A stretch of DNA of 52,337 nt from assembly GCA_035550075.1 (NCBI GenBank), contig DASZQG010000233.1, forward strand, positions 1 to 52,337. Reading direction: 5' to 3'. The notes beneath the pieces are model-generated. The model did no database searches. It saw only the letters and a list, made by a program, of their open reading frames with translations, and was not told the origin of the DNA. Made by a program: the position numbers and the translations under genes. Of the stretch, positions 42,903 to 50,766 are shown piece after piece. The DNA is from AWTP1-13 sp035550075. Lineage in GTDB: Bacteria; Pseudomonadota; Alphaproteobacteria; Rhizobiales; Hyphomicrobiaceae. Position 1 is the first letter of the stretch. Every line of letters starts with the position of its first letter.

Positions 42903-44159
42903 CTAGTAGGTTCCTGTGCGCACCGCTGCGGTGCCCATGCGCTGGTTTGTGACCGGCGCGCCGGCCTTGGTGTTGACACTGACCACCACCGACATGCCCG
43001 GCCGCAGCATCGACTTCTCGGCAACCGTCGCCGGCACCAGGATGCGTACCGGCAGACGCTGCACGACCTTGGTGAAGTTGCCGGTCGCATTGTCAGGCGG
43101 CAGCAGCGAGAACACCGATCCCGAAGCCGGCGACACGCTGGCGACGCGACCCTCTATGTCATGATCCGGCAGGGCATCGACCGAGATGCGCACCGGCTGG
43201 CCCGGCTGCAGCCTGGAAACCTGCGTCTCCTTGAAATTGGCATCGATGTACACCGCATCGAGCGGCACCAGGCTCGCCAGGCGCTGCGTGGGCTGCACGT
43301 AGTCGCCAACCTGCATGGCGCGGTTGCCGACCACGCCGTCGAACGGTGCGCGGATCACGGTGAACGACAGGTCGCGCTCGGCCTTTGCCAGCGCCGTCTG
43401 CGACTGGGCCACGGCGCGCGCAGCTTCCTCCTTCTGCGCGAGGAGAACATCGACATTGGCAGACGCCGATTGCACGGCGGCTTCCGCCGCCCGCACGGCG
43501 GCGACCGCCTGGTCGTAGTTGGCCTGCGACTGCTCGAGCGACTGGCGGCTGTTGATCTGCCGCGTCGCCAGCTCCTGTTGGCGCTTGTAATCGAGCTCGG
43601 CCCGCGTCTCACCGGCCTTGGCGGACGCAAGCTGCGCCTGCGCCTGCTCGACAGCGGCCCGTTGCGCTGCGACCTGCTTGTCGATGCGCGCCACGCTGGC
43701 CTGCTGCACGGCAACCTGGTCGCGCGCGGTCTGCACCGCAAGTTTGTAGTCGCCGTCGTCGATGCGGGCGATGACGTCGCCGGCCTTGACGGAGGCGTTA
43801 TCCTCCACCGCTACGTCGGCGATGTAGCCCGAGATCTTGGGAGAGAGGGTCGCGGCCTTGGCACCGACGTAAGCGTCGTCGGTGGTCACCAGGTAGCGCC
43901 CAGTCGTCCACCAGTAATTGCCGTAGTATGCTCCGGTCCCGAGACCGAGGAGCGCAATGGCGATCAGGGCCAGCCTCAGACCCCGGCGCGAGCGGCCGCC
44001 TTTCGGTGGAGCCGATGTGGACGGCGCTGCCGAAGCTGGTTCCCGAGCCTCCGCCGGGGCTTCCATCACCACGCCCTGGCCGGCGTCGCTCTCCGGGCCC
44101 CGCTGATGAGCCATATCCCGGGAAGATGTTGCGTCATCGTACATTTGTGGCACCTGCAT
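42903..44159 (-). CDS. emrA: HlyD/EmrA-type efflux adaptor
   Basis: A 418-residue membrane-fusion protein. After a long cytoplasmic, Ala/Pro-rich N-terminus there is one membrane helix (about 60-82). The lipoyl/HlyD domain has VTTDDAYVGAKAATLSPKISGYIADVAVEDN. A long coiled coil follows, then SFTVIRAPFDGVVGNRAMQVGDYVQP and the C-terminal beta barrel. It links EmrB to an outer-membrane channel encoded elsewhere. A shorter start is possible at 44114 (MAHQRGP). Two TetR-type operators lie immediately upstream, just where they would block its promoter. Confidence 0.9.
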   Translation of the reverse strand: MQVPQMYDDATSSRDMAHQRGPESDAGQGVVMEAPAEAREPASAAPSTSAPPKGGRSRRGLRLALIAIALLGLGTGAYYGNYWWTTGRYLVTTDDAYVGAKAATLSPKISGYIADVAVEDNASVKAGDVIARIDDGDYKLAVQTARDQVAVQQASVARIDKQVAAQRAAVEQAQAQLASAKAGETRAELDYKRQQELATRQINSRQSLEQSQANYDQAVAAVRAAEAAVQSASANVDVLLAQKEEAARAVAQSQTALAKAERDLSFTVIRAPFDGVVGNRAMQVGDYVQPTQRLASLVPLDAVYIDANFKETQVSRLQPGQPVRISVDALPDHDIEGRVASVSPASGSVFSLLPPDNATGNFTKVVQRLPVRILVPATVAEKSMLRPGMSVVVSVNTKAGAPVTNQRMGTAAVRTGTY

Positions 44160-44176
44160 CCAGCCGCAATAAAAAT

Positions 44177-44193
44177 GACCGAACGGTTCGGTC
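44177..44193. promoter_or_regulatory. TetR-family operator 1
   Basis: GACCGAAC-G-GTTCGGTC, perfect 8-base arms around one G, 18 bases upstream of emrA. It closely matches the second operator. Confidence 0.85.
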
Positions 44194-44230
44194 GGCGATT
44201 GAATTAGGGGCTTATGGCCATTATGTCAAT

Positions 44231-44247
44231 GACTGAACGGTTCGGTC
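44231..44247. promoter_or_regulatory. TetR-family operator 2
   Basis: GACTGAAC-G-GTTCGGTC, one mismatch in the arms, extending to ATGAC...GTCAT on both sides. The centre is 54 bases from that of operator 1. It lies between emrA and the TetR gene and can control both. Confidence 0.85.
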
Positions 44248-44296
44248 ATATTATTGTGATCCCACGTCACGCCCGCGCCCGAGGACGCTAAGCAGG

Positions 44297-44947
44297 ATGC
44301 CCCTAGAAGCCTTGGAGAAAGCCCTTGAGAGCCCCGTAGAGCCGGGTTCCCGGCCGGACAGTGCCAAGCGCCGGCAGATCATCGACGGCGCCTGCAGGGT
44401 GTTCCTGGCGCAGGGGTTCGATGCCGCCAGCATGGGGGCTATCGCCAAGGAGGCAGGAGTCTCGAAGGGCACGCTCTACGTGTATTTCAAGAGCAAGGAT
44501 GACCTGTTCGCGGCGATCGTCGAGGAGCAGTGCCGCGAGCAGGGCCTGCTGATCTTCACCCTCGACCCTTCCGACCATGACGTGGAGGCGACCCTCACCC
44601 GCGTTGGCACCGAGTTCGCCCGGTTCATGTGCCGGCCGGGCGGCCTGCCGGTGCTGCGCACCATCATCGCAATCGCCGACCGCATGCCGGTTCTCGGCAA
44701 ACAGTTCTACGAGGCAGGCCCGAGGCGCGGGCAGGCCGCGCTAATGGAGTATCTCGAGGCGCAGGTGGCGGCGGGCGTGCTGAAACCGCATGACAGCGAG
44801 GTCGCTGCCGCGCAGTTCATCGACTCGTGTCTGTCGATCATCTTCAAGCCAGTGCTGTTCAATTTTGCCGGCCCACCCAACGATGAGACCATCGCGCGCG
44901 TCGTCGCCATCGCGGTACGCACGTTCCTCGCCGCCTACAAGGCCTGA
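44297..44947 (+). CDS. TetR/AcrR family repressor
   Basis: A 216-residue regulator. The N-terminal HTH (about 25-70) has RQIIDGACRVFLAQGFDAASMGAIAKEAGVSKGTLYVYFKSKDDLF, the standard TetR motif. The C-terminal ligand domain carries a TetR_C type pattern (FARFMCRPGGLPVLRTIIAIADRMP). It is divergent from emrAB, with two near-identical palindromes in the 137-base gap, so it most likely represses emrAB and itself. The inducer is unknown. Confidence 0.92.
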   Translation: MPLEALEKALESPVEPGSRPDSAKRRQIIDGACRVFLAQGFDAASMGAIAKEAGVSKGTLYVYFKSKDDLFAAIVEEQCREQGLLIFTLDPSDHDVEATLTRVGTEFARFMCRPGGLPVLRTIIAIADRMPVLGKQFYEAGPRRGQAALMEYLEAQVAAGVLKPHDSEVAAAQFIDSCLSIIFKPVLFNFAGPPNDETIARVVAIAVRTFLAAYKA

Positions 44948-45049
44948 CGCCATCTCTGGCCGATGTTCAGCGTGCGGCGCAGCGGGCGATCTTGATCGCG
45001 CCAAGGGCGCCGGGTAGAACCCCGCACCAACTGCTGGCGGGAGGCCTCC

Positions 45050-45379
45050 ATGATCTGCAAGACGCCGTCGCCGCCATACTACGCCGTCATCTTTTCGATC
45101 GTGCGCGCCAGGATCGACGAGGCCGCGTACGCCGAAATGGGGGAGCGCATGTACGCCCTGGCGACGCAGCAGGACGGTTTCCTCGGCCTGGAGTCCGGAC
45201 CTGAAACCGGGGACGGCTTCAGCCTCTCCGTCTCCTACTGGCGCGACGAGGATTCCATAAAGCGCTGGAAGCAGCACGCCGAGCACCTCATCGCGCAGCG
45301 CCTCGGCAAGGAGAAATGGTATCCGGCGTACTCGATCAAGGTGGCGCGCGTGGAGCGGGCCTACGGACAGGGGGCGTGA
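45050..45379 (+). CDS. antibiotic biosynthesis monooxygenase-domain protein
   Basis: A 109-residue protein of the ABM dimeric alpha-beta barrel fold. PPYYAVIFSIVRARIDEAAYAEMGERMYALATQQDGFLGLES is the conserved start, and YWRDEDSIKRWKQHAEHLIAQ with its Trp-rich helix is the second signature. Start ATG 45050 has GGGAGG upstream. These small proteins act on quinones, heme or aldehydes, or have no known substrate; there is no antibiotic cluster here. It is about 100 bases after the TetR gene on the same strand. Confidence 0.88.
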   Translation: MICKTPSPPYYAVIFSIVRARIDEAAYAEMGERMYALATQQDGFLGLESGPETGDGFSLSVSYWRDEDSIKRWKQHAEHLIAQRLGKEKWYPAYSIKVARVERAYGQGA

Positions 45380-45445
45380 AGAGCGGCGCAGGCGGCCCGC
45401 AGGATCAGCGCCTGGGGCCGCATCGGCAAGGGGGGAAGGGAAGCC

Positions 45446-46399
45446 ATGCGGCTTGTTGCCTGGGGCAAGCGGCGCCTCGAGATCCTGAAGCGCAATCTGA
45501 CCTGGTACGAGGTGCTCGTCATCACGGTGATGGGCCCCGTGCTTTCCACCCTGTTCGGACTGGTGATGAAGGCGCTTTGGGAGAAGGCGCATTTCAGCGT
45601 CAGCGACCGGCTCGAAACCATCATGATCGGGACGGTGCTGGCGCTCACGCCGATCGTGCTTGCCCGCATCGCCTACCTGCTGTTCTTCGAGAAGGACCGC
45701 CACCAGCTCCCCAGCGATATCGACAACCCGAATGTGCGCTTCGACACGTTCCGCATCAACACGCCGGAATCGATCGCGGCGGTGAATGCGCTGGTGCGTA
45801 CCATCTTTCCGGATACGACCATTCCGGACGATGTCGTCACCGACATTCTCCTCAAGAACCGTGACGCCACCATCGGCCTCTACCAGCGCACCGGCTTCAA
45901 CGGGAAATTCAAGCAGCAGCAGACTCTGGTCGGCTGCGCCTCGTGCTGGCCGGTGACGGACGACGTGTATGAGCGGATGCTCGCCAACCAGATGAACGAG
46001 GACGAGATCACGGCGGAGCACGTGCTCGACCACGAGCAGGCCAAGACCGCGCGCTATTTCTACGTGCCCGTCATGCTGGTGCGCGACTGGAAGGAGGAGG
46101 CCGGACGCCTGCAGGCCGCCGCCCTGCTGGCCGCCTTCCTGGAGCACATCCGCACGACCTACGCGAACGCCGCCGTGCCCGGCCGCAAGATTTTCTTCGT
46201 CGGCTTCACGCCGGAAGGCATCTCGATGGCCAAGCGCCTCGGCCTGACAAAGCGCGAGTTCGTCACGCAGTACGGCGTGACCGGGCGCGAGTTCTACGAG
46301 ATGGACCTGTCGGCACACGCCATCAACGAGCTCGACCGCAACGAGCGGCGCATCCTGATGCGCGCCATCGGCTTGAGGAGCAGTGCCGCCACGGCTTAG
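45446..46399 (+). CDS. membrane-anchored GNAT-like protein
   Basis: A 317-residue protein of unknown function. Two hydrophobic helices near 22-45 and 60-82 anchor it. The soluble part begins FDTFRINTPESIAAVNALVRTIF and shows a GNAT-like order: a strand with YFYVPVMLVRDW, a long helix LLAAFLEHIRTTYANA, a strand KIFFVGFTPEG and a final helix AKRLGLTKR. The usual Q/RxxGxA pyrophosphate loop is weak, so acetyl-CoA binding is uncertain. It contains two close cysteines (GCASCW). Convergent with another GNAT-like gene. Confidence 0.6.
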   Translation: MRLVAWGKRRLEILKRNLTWYEVLVITVMGPVLSTLFGLVMKALWEKAHFSVSDRLETIMIGTVLALTPIVLARIAYLLFFEKDRHQLPSDIDNPNVRFDTFRINTPESIAAVNALVRTIFPDTTIPDDVVTDILLKNRDATIGLYQRTGFNGKFKQQQTLVGCASCWPVTDDVYERMLANQMNEDEITAEHVLDHEQAKTARYFYVPVMLVRDWKEEAGRLQAAALLAAFLEHIRTTYANAAVPGRKIFFVGFTPEGISMAKRLGLTKREFVTQYGVTGREFYEMDLSAHAINELDRNERRILMRAIGLRSSAATA

Positions 46400-46452
46400 C
46401 GCGGCCCATTCGATCCAGGGATGTGTGCCAAGCACCCGAGCCGGGTGCAAGC

Positions 46453-47421
46453 TCACGCCGCCGCAAGGAAGGCGCGCAGATTGTCGAATTGGGGGGCGCG
46501 GCCACTCGTCCGCGCCTTGCCCGCCTCCAGCAGACGCGCCTTGGGCAGGGCGAGCAAGGCAACCGTACCGCCCTGCGCGGCCAGCGTCTCAAGCGCATCG
46601 ATCTGCGCACGCGCCGGCGGCGAGGTCGCAAGCCCGCGGCCCTTCAAGACCGAGATGGCGAAGAAGCGCGCCAGATGTGCCTTCAGCAGCGCGGCAGGCA
46701 GCGACGGGGCGTGCGACCCCATTACCGCCAGCACCAGGTTCGGGTCCGGTTCCTGTTCGTCGGACAGCGCCGGCTGCACGTAGGGGAAATCGACGACGCG
46801 TGCGCCGAGCGACGACCACACCGCGATGCGCGTGAACTGGTCGATGCCGGCCTGTTCCGTATCCGCCGCATAATCCTCCGCGCTCAGACGGTAGGGGTCG
46901 TTCTGCTCGATGAAGATCAGCGGGCGCGGCCAGGCCGGCGCGCCCGGTCCGAAGAGGCGGCCGAGCCAGCCCGCGCGCGCGGACGCGTTCGCCCCCGCGA
47001 AGGCGGCTGCGGTTCGTCCCACTGCGTCGACGAGCCGGTGCAGGTGGCCCGCGCCGCGCGCCTCGGGCAACACGTAGACATAGTTGAGATGCACCAGGAT
47101 GGCCGGGCTCGCGGTTCCATTCTCGGCCGGCGCCGTGGCCGAGGCGATGAAGTTGGCGCCGCCGACGATGCGTCCGTCCACGCGCCCCACGGAAACATAC
47201 TCCCGCACCCGCCCCCATTGCCGCGCCAGCCGCGCCCCTTCCGCGCCGCCGTTGAGCTGCAGGCACTGGCGGATGCCCTCCAGGCTCTCCTTCTCGTTGG
47301 CGAGCACGAACGACCGGTCGAAGCCTGCGTAGAATTCATCGACCAGGGCGTGACCGGGATCGCTTGTCGCCGATAAGCGCAAGCCGTGCGCCTCGATCGT
47401 CAGCGGCTCGGGTGGAACCAT
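46453..47421 (-). CDS. GNAT-fold hypothetical protein
   Basis: A 322-residue protein. In the middle, HLNYVYVLPEARGAGHLHRLVDAVG resembles GNAT motif A, with RGAGHL as a possible CoA pyrophosphate loop. The earlier part (GRIVGGANFIA) fits the preceding strand. The C-terminal half (FTRIAVWSSLGARVVDFPYVQPAL) resembles the second lobe seen in long GNAT relatives. No signal peptide. The substrate is unknown. It converges with the membrane-anchored GNAT-like gene with about 50 bases between and is divergent from the class II aldolase. Confidence 0.65.
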   Translation of the reverse strand: MVPPEPLTIEAHGLRLSATSDPGHALVDEFYAGFDRSFVLANEKESLEGIRQCLQLNGGAEGARLARQWGRVREYVSVGRVDGRIVGGANFIASATAPAENGTASPAILVHLNYVYVLPEARGAGHLHRLVDAVGRTAAAFAGANASARAGWLGRLFGPGAPAWPRPLIFIEQNDPYRLSAEDYAADTEQAGIDQFTRIAVWSSLGARVVDFPYVQPALSDEQEPDPNLVLAVMGSHAPSLPAALLKAHLARFFAISVLKGRGLATSPPARAQIDALETLAAQGGTVALLALPKARLLEAGKARTSGRAPQFDNLRAFLAAA

Positions 47422-47567
47422 GCTGCTTGTTCCCTCTCAAAAAGCGGCGGCGCGCCGAACCTGCTACGTGACAATTTTCACCCCACGCGATCGGGGTCGG
47501 CAAACGCTTCCTTGCCCCGCGCTTCTCCTGCTAGTGTGTCGCACGCGCACAACCGGAGAGAACGCCC

Positions 47568-48350
47568 ATGCAGCTCAAGGTCTCGCCCATCACCCGCGAG
47601 GAATGCAGCACCGAGGAATGGCAGGCGCGTGTCGATCTGGCCGCCGCGCATCGCATTGCCGTCCTGCATGGCTTCAACGAAGGCATCTTCAATCACCTGA
47701 CCCTGGTGGTGCCGGGCAAAAGCGACCGCTACTACCAGATTCCGTTCGGCATGCACTGGTCGGAGGTGAAGGCGTCGTCCTTCATGGAGGTCGGCATCGA
47801 CGACGGCAAGGTGAAGCGCGGCGCCGGCGATGTCGAGCGCTCGTGCTACTGCATCCATGCGCCGATCCACAAGGCGCTGCCGCACGCCAAGGCAGTCTTC
47901 CACACCCACATGCCGTTCGCCAGCGCGCTGACGCGCCTTGAGGATCCGCGCATCAAGGAGATCGGCCAGACCGAGGTGGGCATGATGGGCCGGATCGCCT
48001 ACGACGACAATTACACCGGCCCTGCGTTCGAGCCGGAGGAAGGCGAACGGCTCGCCAAAGTCATCGGCGACAAGACGGTGCTGTTCATGGCCAACCACGG
48101 CATCAGCACGGTGGCACCGTCCGTCGCTGAGGCCTATGACCTTCTCTATTACGTCGAGCGCGCGGCGCAGGTGCAGATCTATGCGATGTGGACGGGCCAG
48201 CGCCTCAAGCAGCTTCCCGAGCCGGTGGTGGAGAAGACCAAGGCGCAGATCGGGGGCGCAAGCTTCTACGACGGTCCCTCGCCGGCGGAACGGCACTTCG
48301 CGGCGCTGAGGCGCATCCTCGACCGGCGGGAGCCGGACTATCTCGAATAG
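47568..48350 (+). CDS. class II aldolase/adducin family protein
   Basis: A 260-residue zinc-dependent aldolase fold. The metal histidines are seen in VFHTHMPFASAL (H-x-H) and MANHGIS, with the acidic catalytic region around GFNEGIFNHLTLVVPG. The pattern is that of the aldolase II/adducin domain that cleaves sugar phosphates, but here the phosphate-binding segment is unusual. The start ATG 47568 has GGAGAG upstream. The substrate is unknown. Confidence 0.88.
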   Translation: MQLKVSPITREECSTEEWQARVDLAAAHRIAVLHGFNEGIFNHLTLVVPGKSDRYYQIPFGMHWSEVKASSFMEVGIDDGKVKRGAGDVERSCYCIHAPIHKALPHAKAVFHTHMPFASALTRLEDPRIKEIGQTEVGMMGRIAYDDNYTGPAFEPEEGERLAKVIGDKTVLFMANHGISTVAPSVAEAYDLLYYVERAAQVQIYAMWTGQRLKQLPEPVVEKTKAQIGGASFYDGPSPAERHFAALRRILDRREPDYLE

Positions 48351-48433
48351 CGGGAGCGCGCAGCCTCGCCGGCCCGTGCCCGCTGTCCTGATCCGCGCGG
48401 CTGCCGCCTGGCCGCGCACTAGGAGGCTTGCCG

Positions 48434-48805
48434 ATGATCATTTCAGCCCTGCGCGCCGTGCTGCGCAGCGTCCTTGCCATCGCCGAGGTGGTGGTGCTGC
48501 TCGTGGTCGAGCTGGTGGCGGCGATGCTGGTCTACATCTACATGAACCTCTATCACCTGGAGACGTTCGGCTTCCTGGTACGCCTTGCCCGCTACGTGCT
48601 GGATGCGCTGGTGAGCCAGCTCGAGTTCTGGCTGCCGGGCTCGGCCAATTCCGCCTATGCCACGCTGATCGGAGAACTGGGGCCGAAATCGATCCTGCTG
48701 CTGCTGGTCGGCCTCATTGTGGCGACCATCATCCGCTCCACGGTGCGCGCCGTCGCAAAGTGGCTGGCGGCGCGCTCCGGCAATCCCAGGCCCGTGCTGC
48801 ATTAG
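48434..48805 (+). CDS. small membrane protein
   Basis: A 123-residue protein starting at ATG 48434, with AGGAGG seven bases upstream. It has hydrophobic segments at about 10-38 (LRSVLAIAEVVVLLVVELVAAMLVYIYM) and 82-104 (SILLLLVGLIVATIIRS), with an amphipathic region between. No family is recognised. It follows the aldolase gene on the same strand after about 80 bases. Confidence 0.6.
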   Translation: MIISALRAVLRSVLAIAEVVVLLVVELVAAMLVYIYMNLYHLETFGFLVRLARYVLDALVSQLEFWLPGSANSAYATLIGELGPKSILLLLVGLIVATIIRSTVRAVAKWLAARSGNPRPVLH

Positions 48806-48817
48806 GCAAAGGGCCAT

Positions 48818-48848
48818 TTGTCATTCCGCCGGAGCGGAGCGCCGGCCC
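48818..48848. repeat. degenerate intergenic repeat
   Basis: TTGTCATTCCGCCGGAGCGG and the following GAGCGCCGGCCC resemble the left half of the palindromic repeat at 41146. The right half is missing, so it may be a decayed copy. Confidence 0.4.
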
Positions 48849-48948
48849 TGGCGTCGTCATCTGTACAAGGCCCACGGCTCAACGTTCAGAAGTCGTGAGG
48901 GAACAAATCGCTCCGACACCTGGGCCGACCTTACAGGAGGCAACTCCC

Positions 48949-49881
48949 ATGAAAGCAATCGTTGTAACGGATCAGGCGGCGGGAACGGCCGGGATGAAGC
49001 TGTCCGAGCGGCCCGAGCCGGGGGCAGCGATAAACGACGTTATCGTGCAGATCCATGCGTCGGGGTTCGTCGCAACCGAGCTGACGTGGCCTTCGACCTG
49101 GACCGATCGCCGCGACCGTGACCGAACACCGTCGATCCCCGGCCACGAGCTGGCCGGAGTGGTCACCGCCCTCGGCTACGGCACGACGGGACTATCCGTA
49201 GGGCAGAGAGTGTTCGGCCTCGCGGACTGGTATCGCGACGGCACCCTGGCCGAGTACGTGGCGATCGAGGCACGCAACCTCGCACCGCTGCCGGGCGACG
49301 TAGACTTCACCGTGGGCGCGAGCCTGCCAATCTCGGGCCTCACTGCGTGGCAGGGACTGCTCGAGCACGGCCGCCTTCGGACGGGTCAAAGCGTAATCGC
49401 GCACGGCGCGGCCGGCGCAGTCGGATCGATGGTAACGCAACTCGCACGATCGTTCGGCGCTCACGTGATCGGCACCGGTCGTGCCGCCGACCGTCAGAAG
49501 GCGCTCGATTTCGGCGCGCACGAGTTCGTCAACCTCGACAGCGATACTCTGGAAGACGTCGGCAGAGTCGATCTGGTGTTCGACGTTATCGGCGGCGACA
49601 TCGGCAAGCGGTCCGCGCGCCTGATTCGGGCCGGAGGAACGCTGGTGTCCATCGTCGGGCCGTCTGAGGCGCGACCCGTCGATGGCCTTGCGATAGATTT
49701 CGTTGTCGAGTCCGATCGTGCCCAGCTGATTGAGATCGTTCAGCGGGTGCGGGACGGACGATTGCGGACGAACATCGGCAACGTCTCGACCCTCGACGAC
49801 GCTGTCGCCACCTTCAACTCGACCGGGCGGCGCGCGGGAAAAGCCGTCATTCGCGTTCGTCCCGGGGCGCTCCGGGTCTAA
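48949..49881 (+). CDS. NADP-dependent zinc-less alcohol dehydrogenase (quinone oxidoreductase type)
   Basis: A 310-residue MDR-family reductase. ATG 48949 has AGGAGG eight bases upstream. The N-terminal GroES-like domain has IPGHELAGVVTALGYGTTGLSVGQRVFG. The Rossmann domain has SVIAHGAAGAVGSMVTQLAR, binding NADP. The catalytic zinc cysteine is absent, as in quinone oxidoreductases. The substrate is unknown. Convergent with the SDR gene. Confidence 0.9.
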   Translation: MKAIVVTDQAAGTAGMKLSERPEPGAAINDVIVQIHASGFVATELTWPSTWTDRRDRDRTPSIPGHELAGVVTALGYGTTGLSVGQRVFGLADWYRDGTLAEYVAIEARNLAPLPGDVDFTVGASLPISGLTAWQGLLEHGRLRTGQSVIAHGAAGAVGSMVTQLARSFGAHVIGTGRAADRQKALDFGAHEFVNLDSDTLEDVGRVDLVFDVIGGDIGKRSARLIRAGGTLVSIVGPSEARPVDGLAIDFVVESDRAQLIEIVQRVRDGRLRTNIGNVSTLDDAVATFNSTGRRAGKAVIRVRPGALRV

Positions 49882-49896
49882 TCCTGTGGCGGAACC

Positions 49897-50691
49897 TCAC
49901 TCCTTCCACGGCACGCCGCCCGCGTACGTGCGGTAGCTCACCGCCGCCAGCCAACCCGCATCGACCGGCAGCAGGATGCCGGTGATGGTGGCGGCCTGGT
50001 CGGAGCACAGGAAGGCGATGGCGTTGGCGATGTCCTCGGGCTTCGGCAGGCGGTCCAGTGCGTGCACGGCCATGATCTTGTTGAGGTCGCGCTGGCCAGC
50101 ATCGACCTTGGCCTTGAGCGGCGGCGTCATCACGTAGGTCGGCCCGACGCTGTTGACGCGGATGCCGTGACGGCCAAGCTCGACGGCCAGCAGTTGCGTC
50201 AGACGCTCCACTGCGGCCTTGCCCGGGTTGTAGGCCGGAAGCGGCAGCGGCAGCCGGCTGTTGATCGAGCCCAGGGTCACCATTGCGCCGCCGCGCCCGG
50301 CCGCGATCATCTGCCTGCCGAAGGCGCGTGCCGCGTGCACCGTGCCGTCGTAGTTCACCCGCCACATGCGCGCGTGCGCCTCAAGATCCATGTCCATCAC
50401 GGATTCGGTATTGGGAATGAGGCCCGCGGAGGTGACGAGCACGCTCGCGGGCCCGAGCTCGGCCTCGACGCGGGCCGCGACCGCGTTGACTGCCTTCTCA
50501 TCGGCCACGTCGCAGGCATAAAAGCGCGCCTGCCCGCCGCCGGCCACGATGGACTTGGCGACGCGCTCGCCGCCGTCCGTGTTCATGTCGAGGATGGCGA
50601 GGATGCAGCCGTCCGCCGCGAACCGGCGCGCGGTTGCTTCGCCGATGCCGCTTGCCCCGCCCGTCACCACGGCCACGCGCTTGTCTGCCAT
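49897..50691 (-). CDS. SDR family oxidoreductase
   Basis: A 264-residue classical short-chain dehydrogenase. TGGASGIGEATARRFA binds NAD(P), the catalytic Ser is in VTLGSINSR, and YxxxK is AYNPGKAA. RVNSVGPTYVMTPPL and the C-terminal LPVDAGWLA are typical. The substrate is unknown; an alcohol or sugar dehydrogenase role is likely. It lies 75 bases downstream of the caspase gene on the same strand and converges with the MDR gene. Confidence 0.92.
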   Translation of the reverse strand: MADKRVAVVTGGASGIGEATARRFAADGCILAILDMNTDGGERVAKSIVAGGGQARFYACDVADEKAVNAVAARVEAELGPASVLVTSAGLIPNTESVMDMDLEAHARMWRVNYDGTVHAARAFGRQMIAAGRGGAMVTLGSINSRLPLPLPAYNPGKAAVERLTQLLAVELGRHGIRVNSVGPTYVMTPPLKAKVDAGQRDLNKIMAVHALDRLPKPEDIANAIAFLCSDQAATITGILLPVDAGWLAAVSYRTYAGGVPWKE

Positions 50692-50766
50692 CTCGCTTCA
50701 CCTCTCCACCGGAACCGGAGAGACATGAAAGCGGCAGCAGCGCGCGTTGGCAAGCGGCCGGCTGAG

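Noticed and set aside
45050..45379. Antibiotic biosynthesis cluster
   Set aside because: A lone ABM-domain protein without any synthase, cyclase or transferase partner is not evidence for one.
44741..46456. 571-codon minus-strand open frame spanning tetR end, ABM and GNAT-like genes
   Set aside because: It overlaps three credible plus-strand genes and shows no domain.
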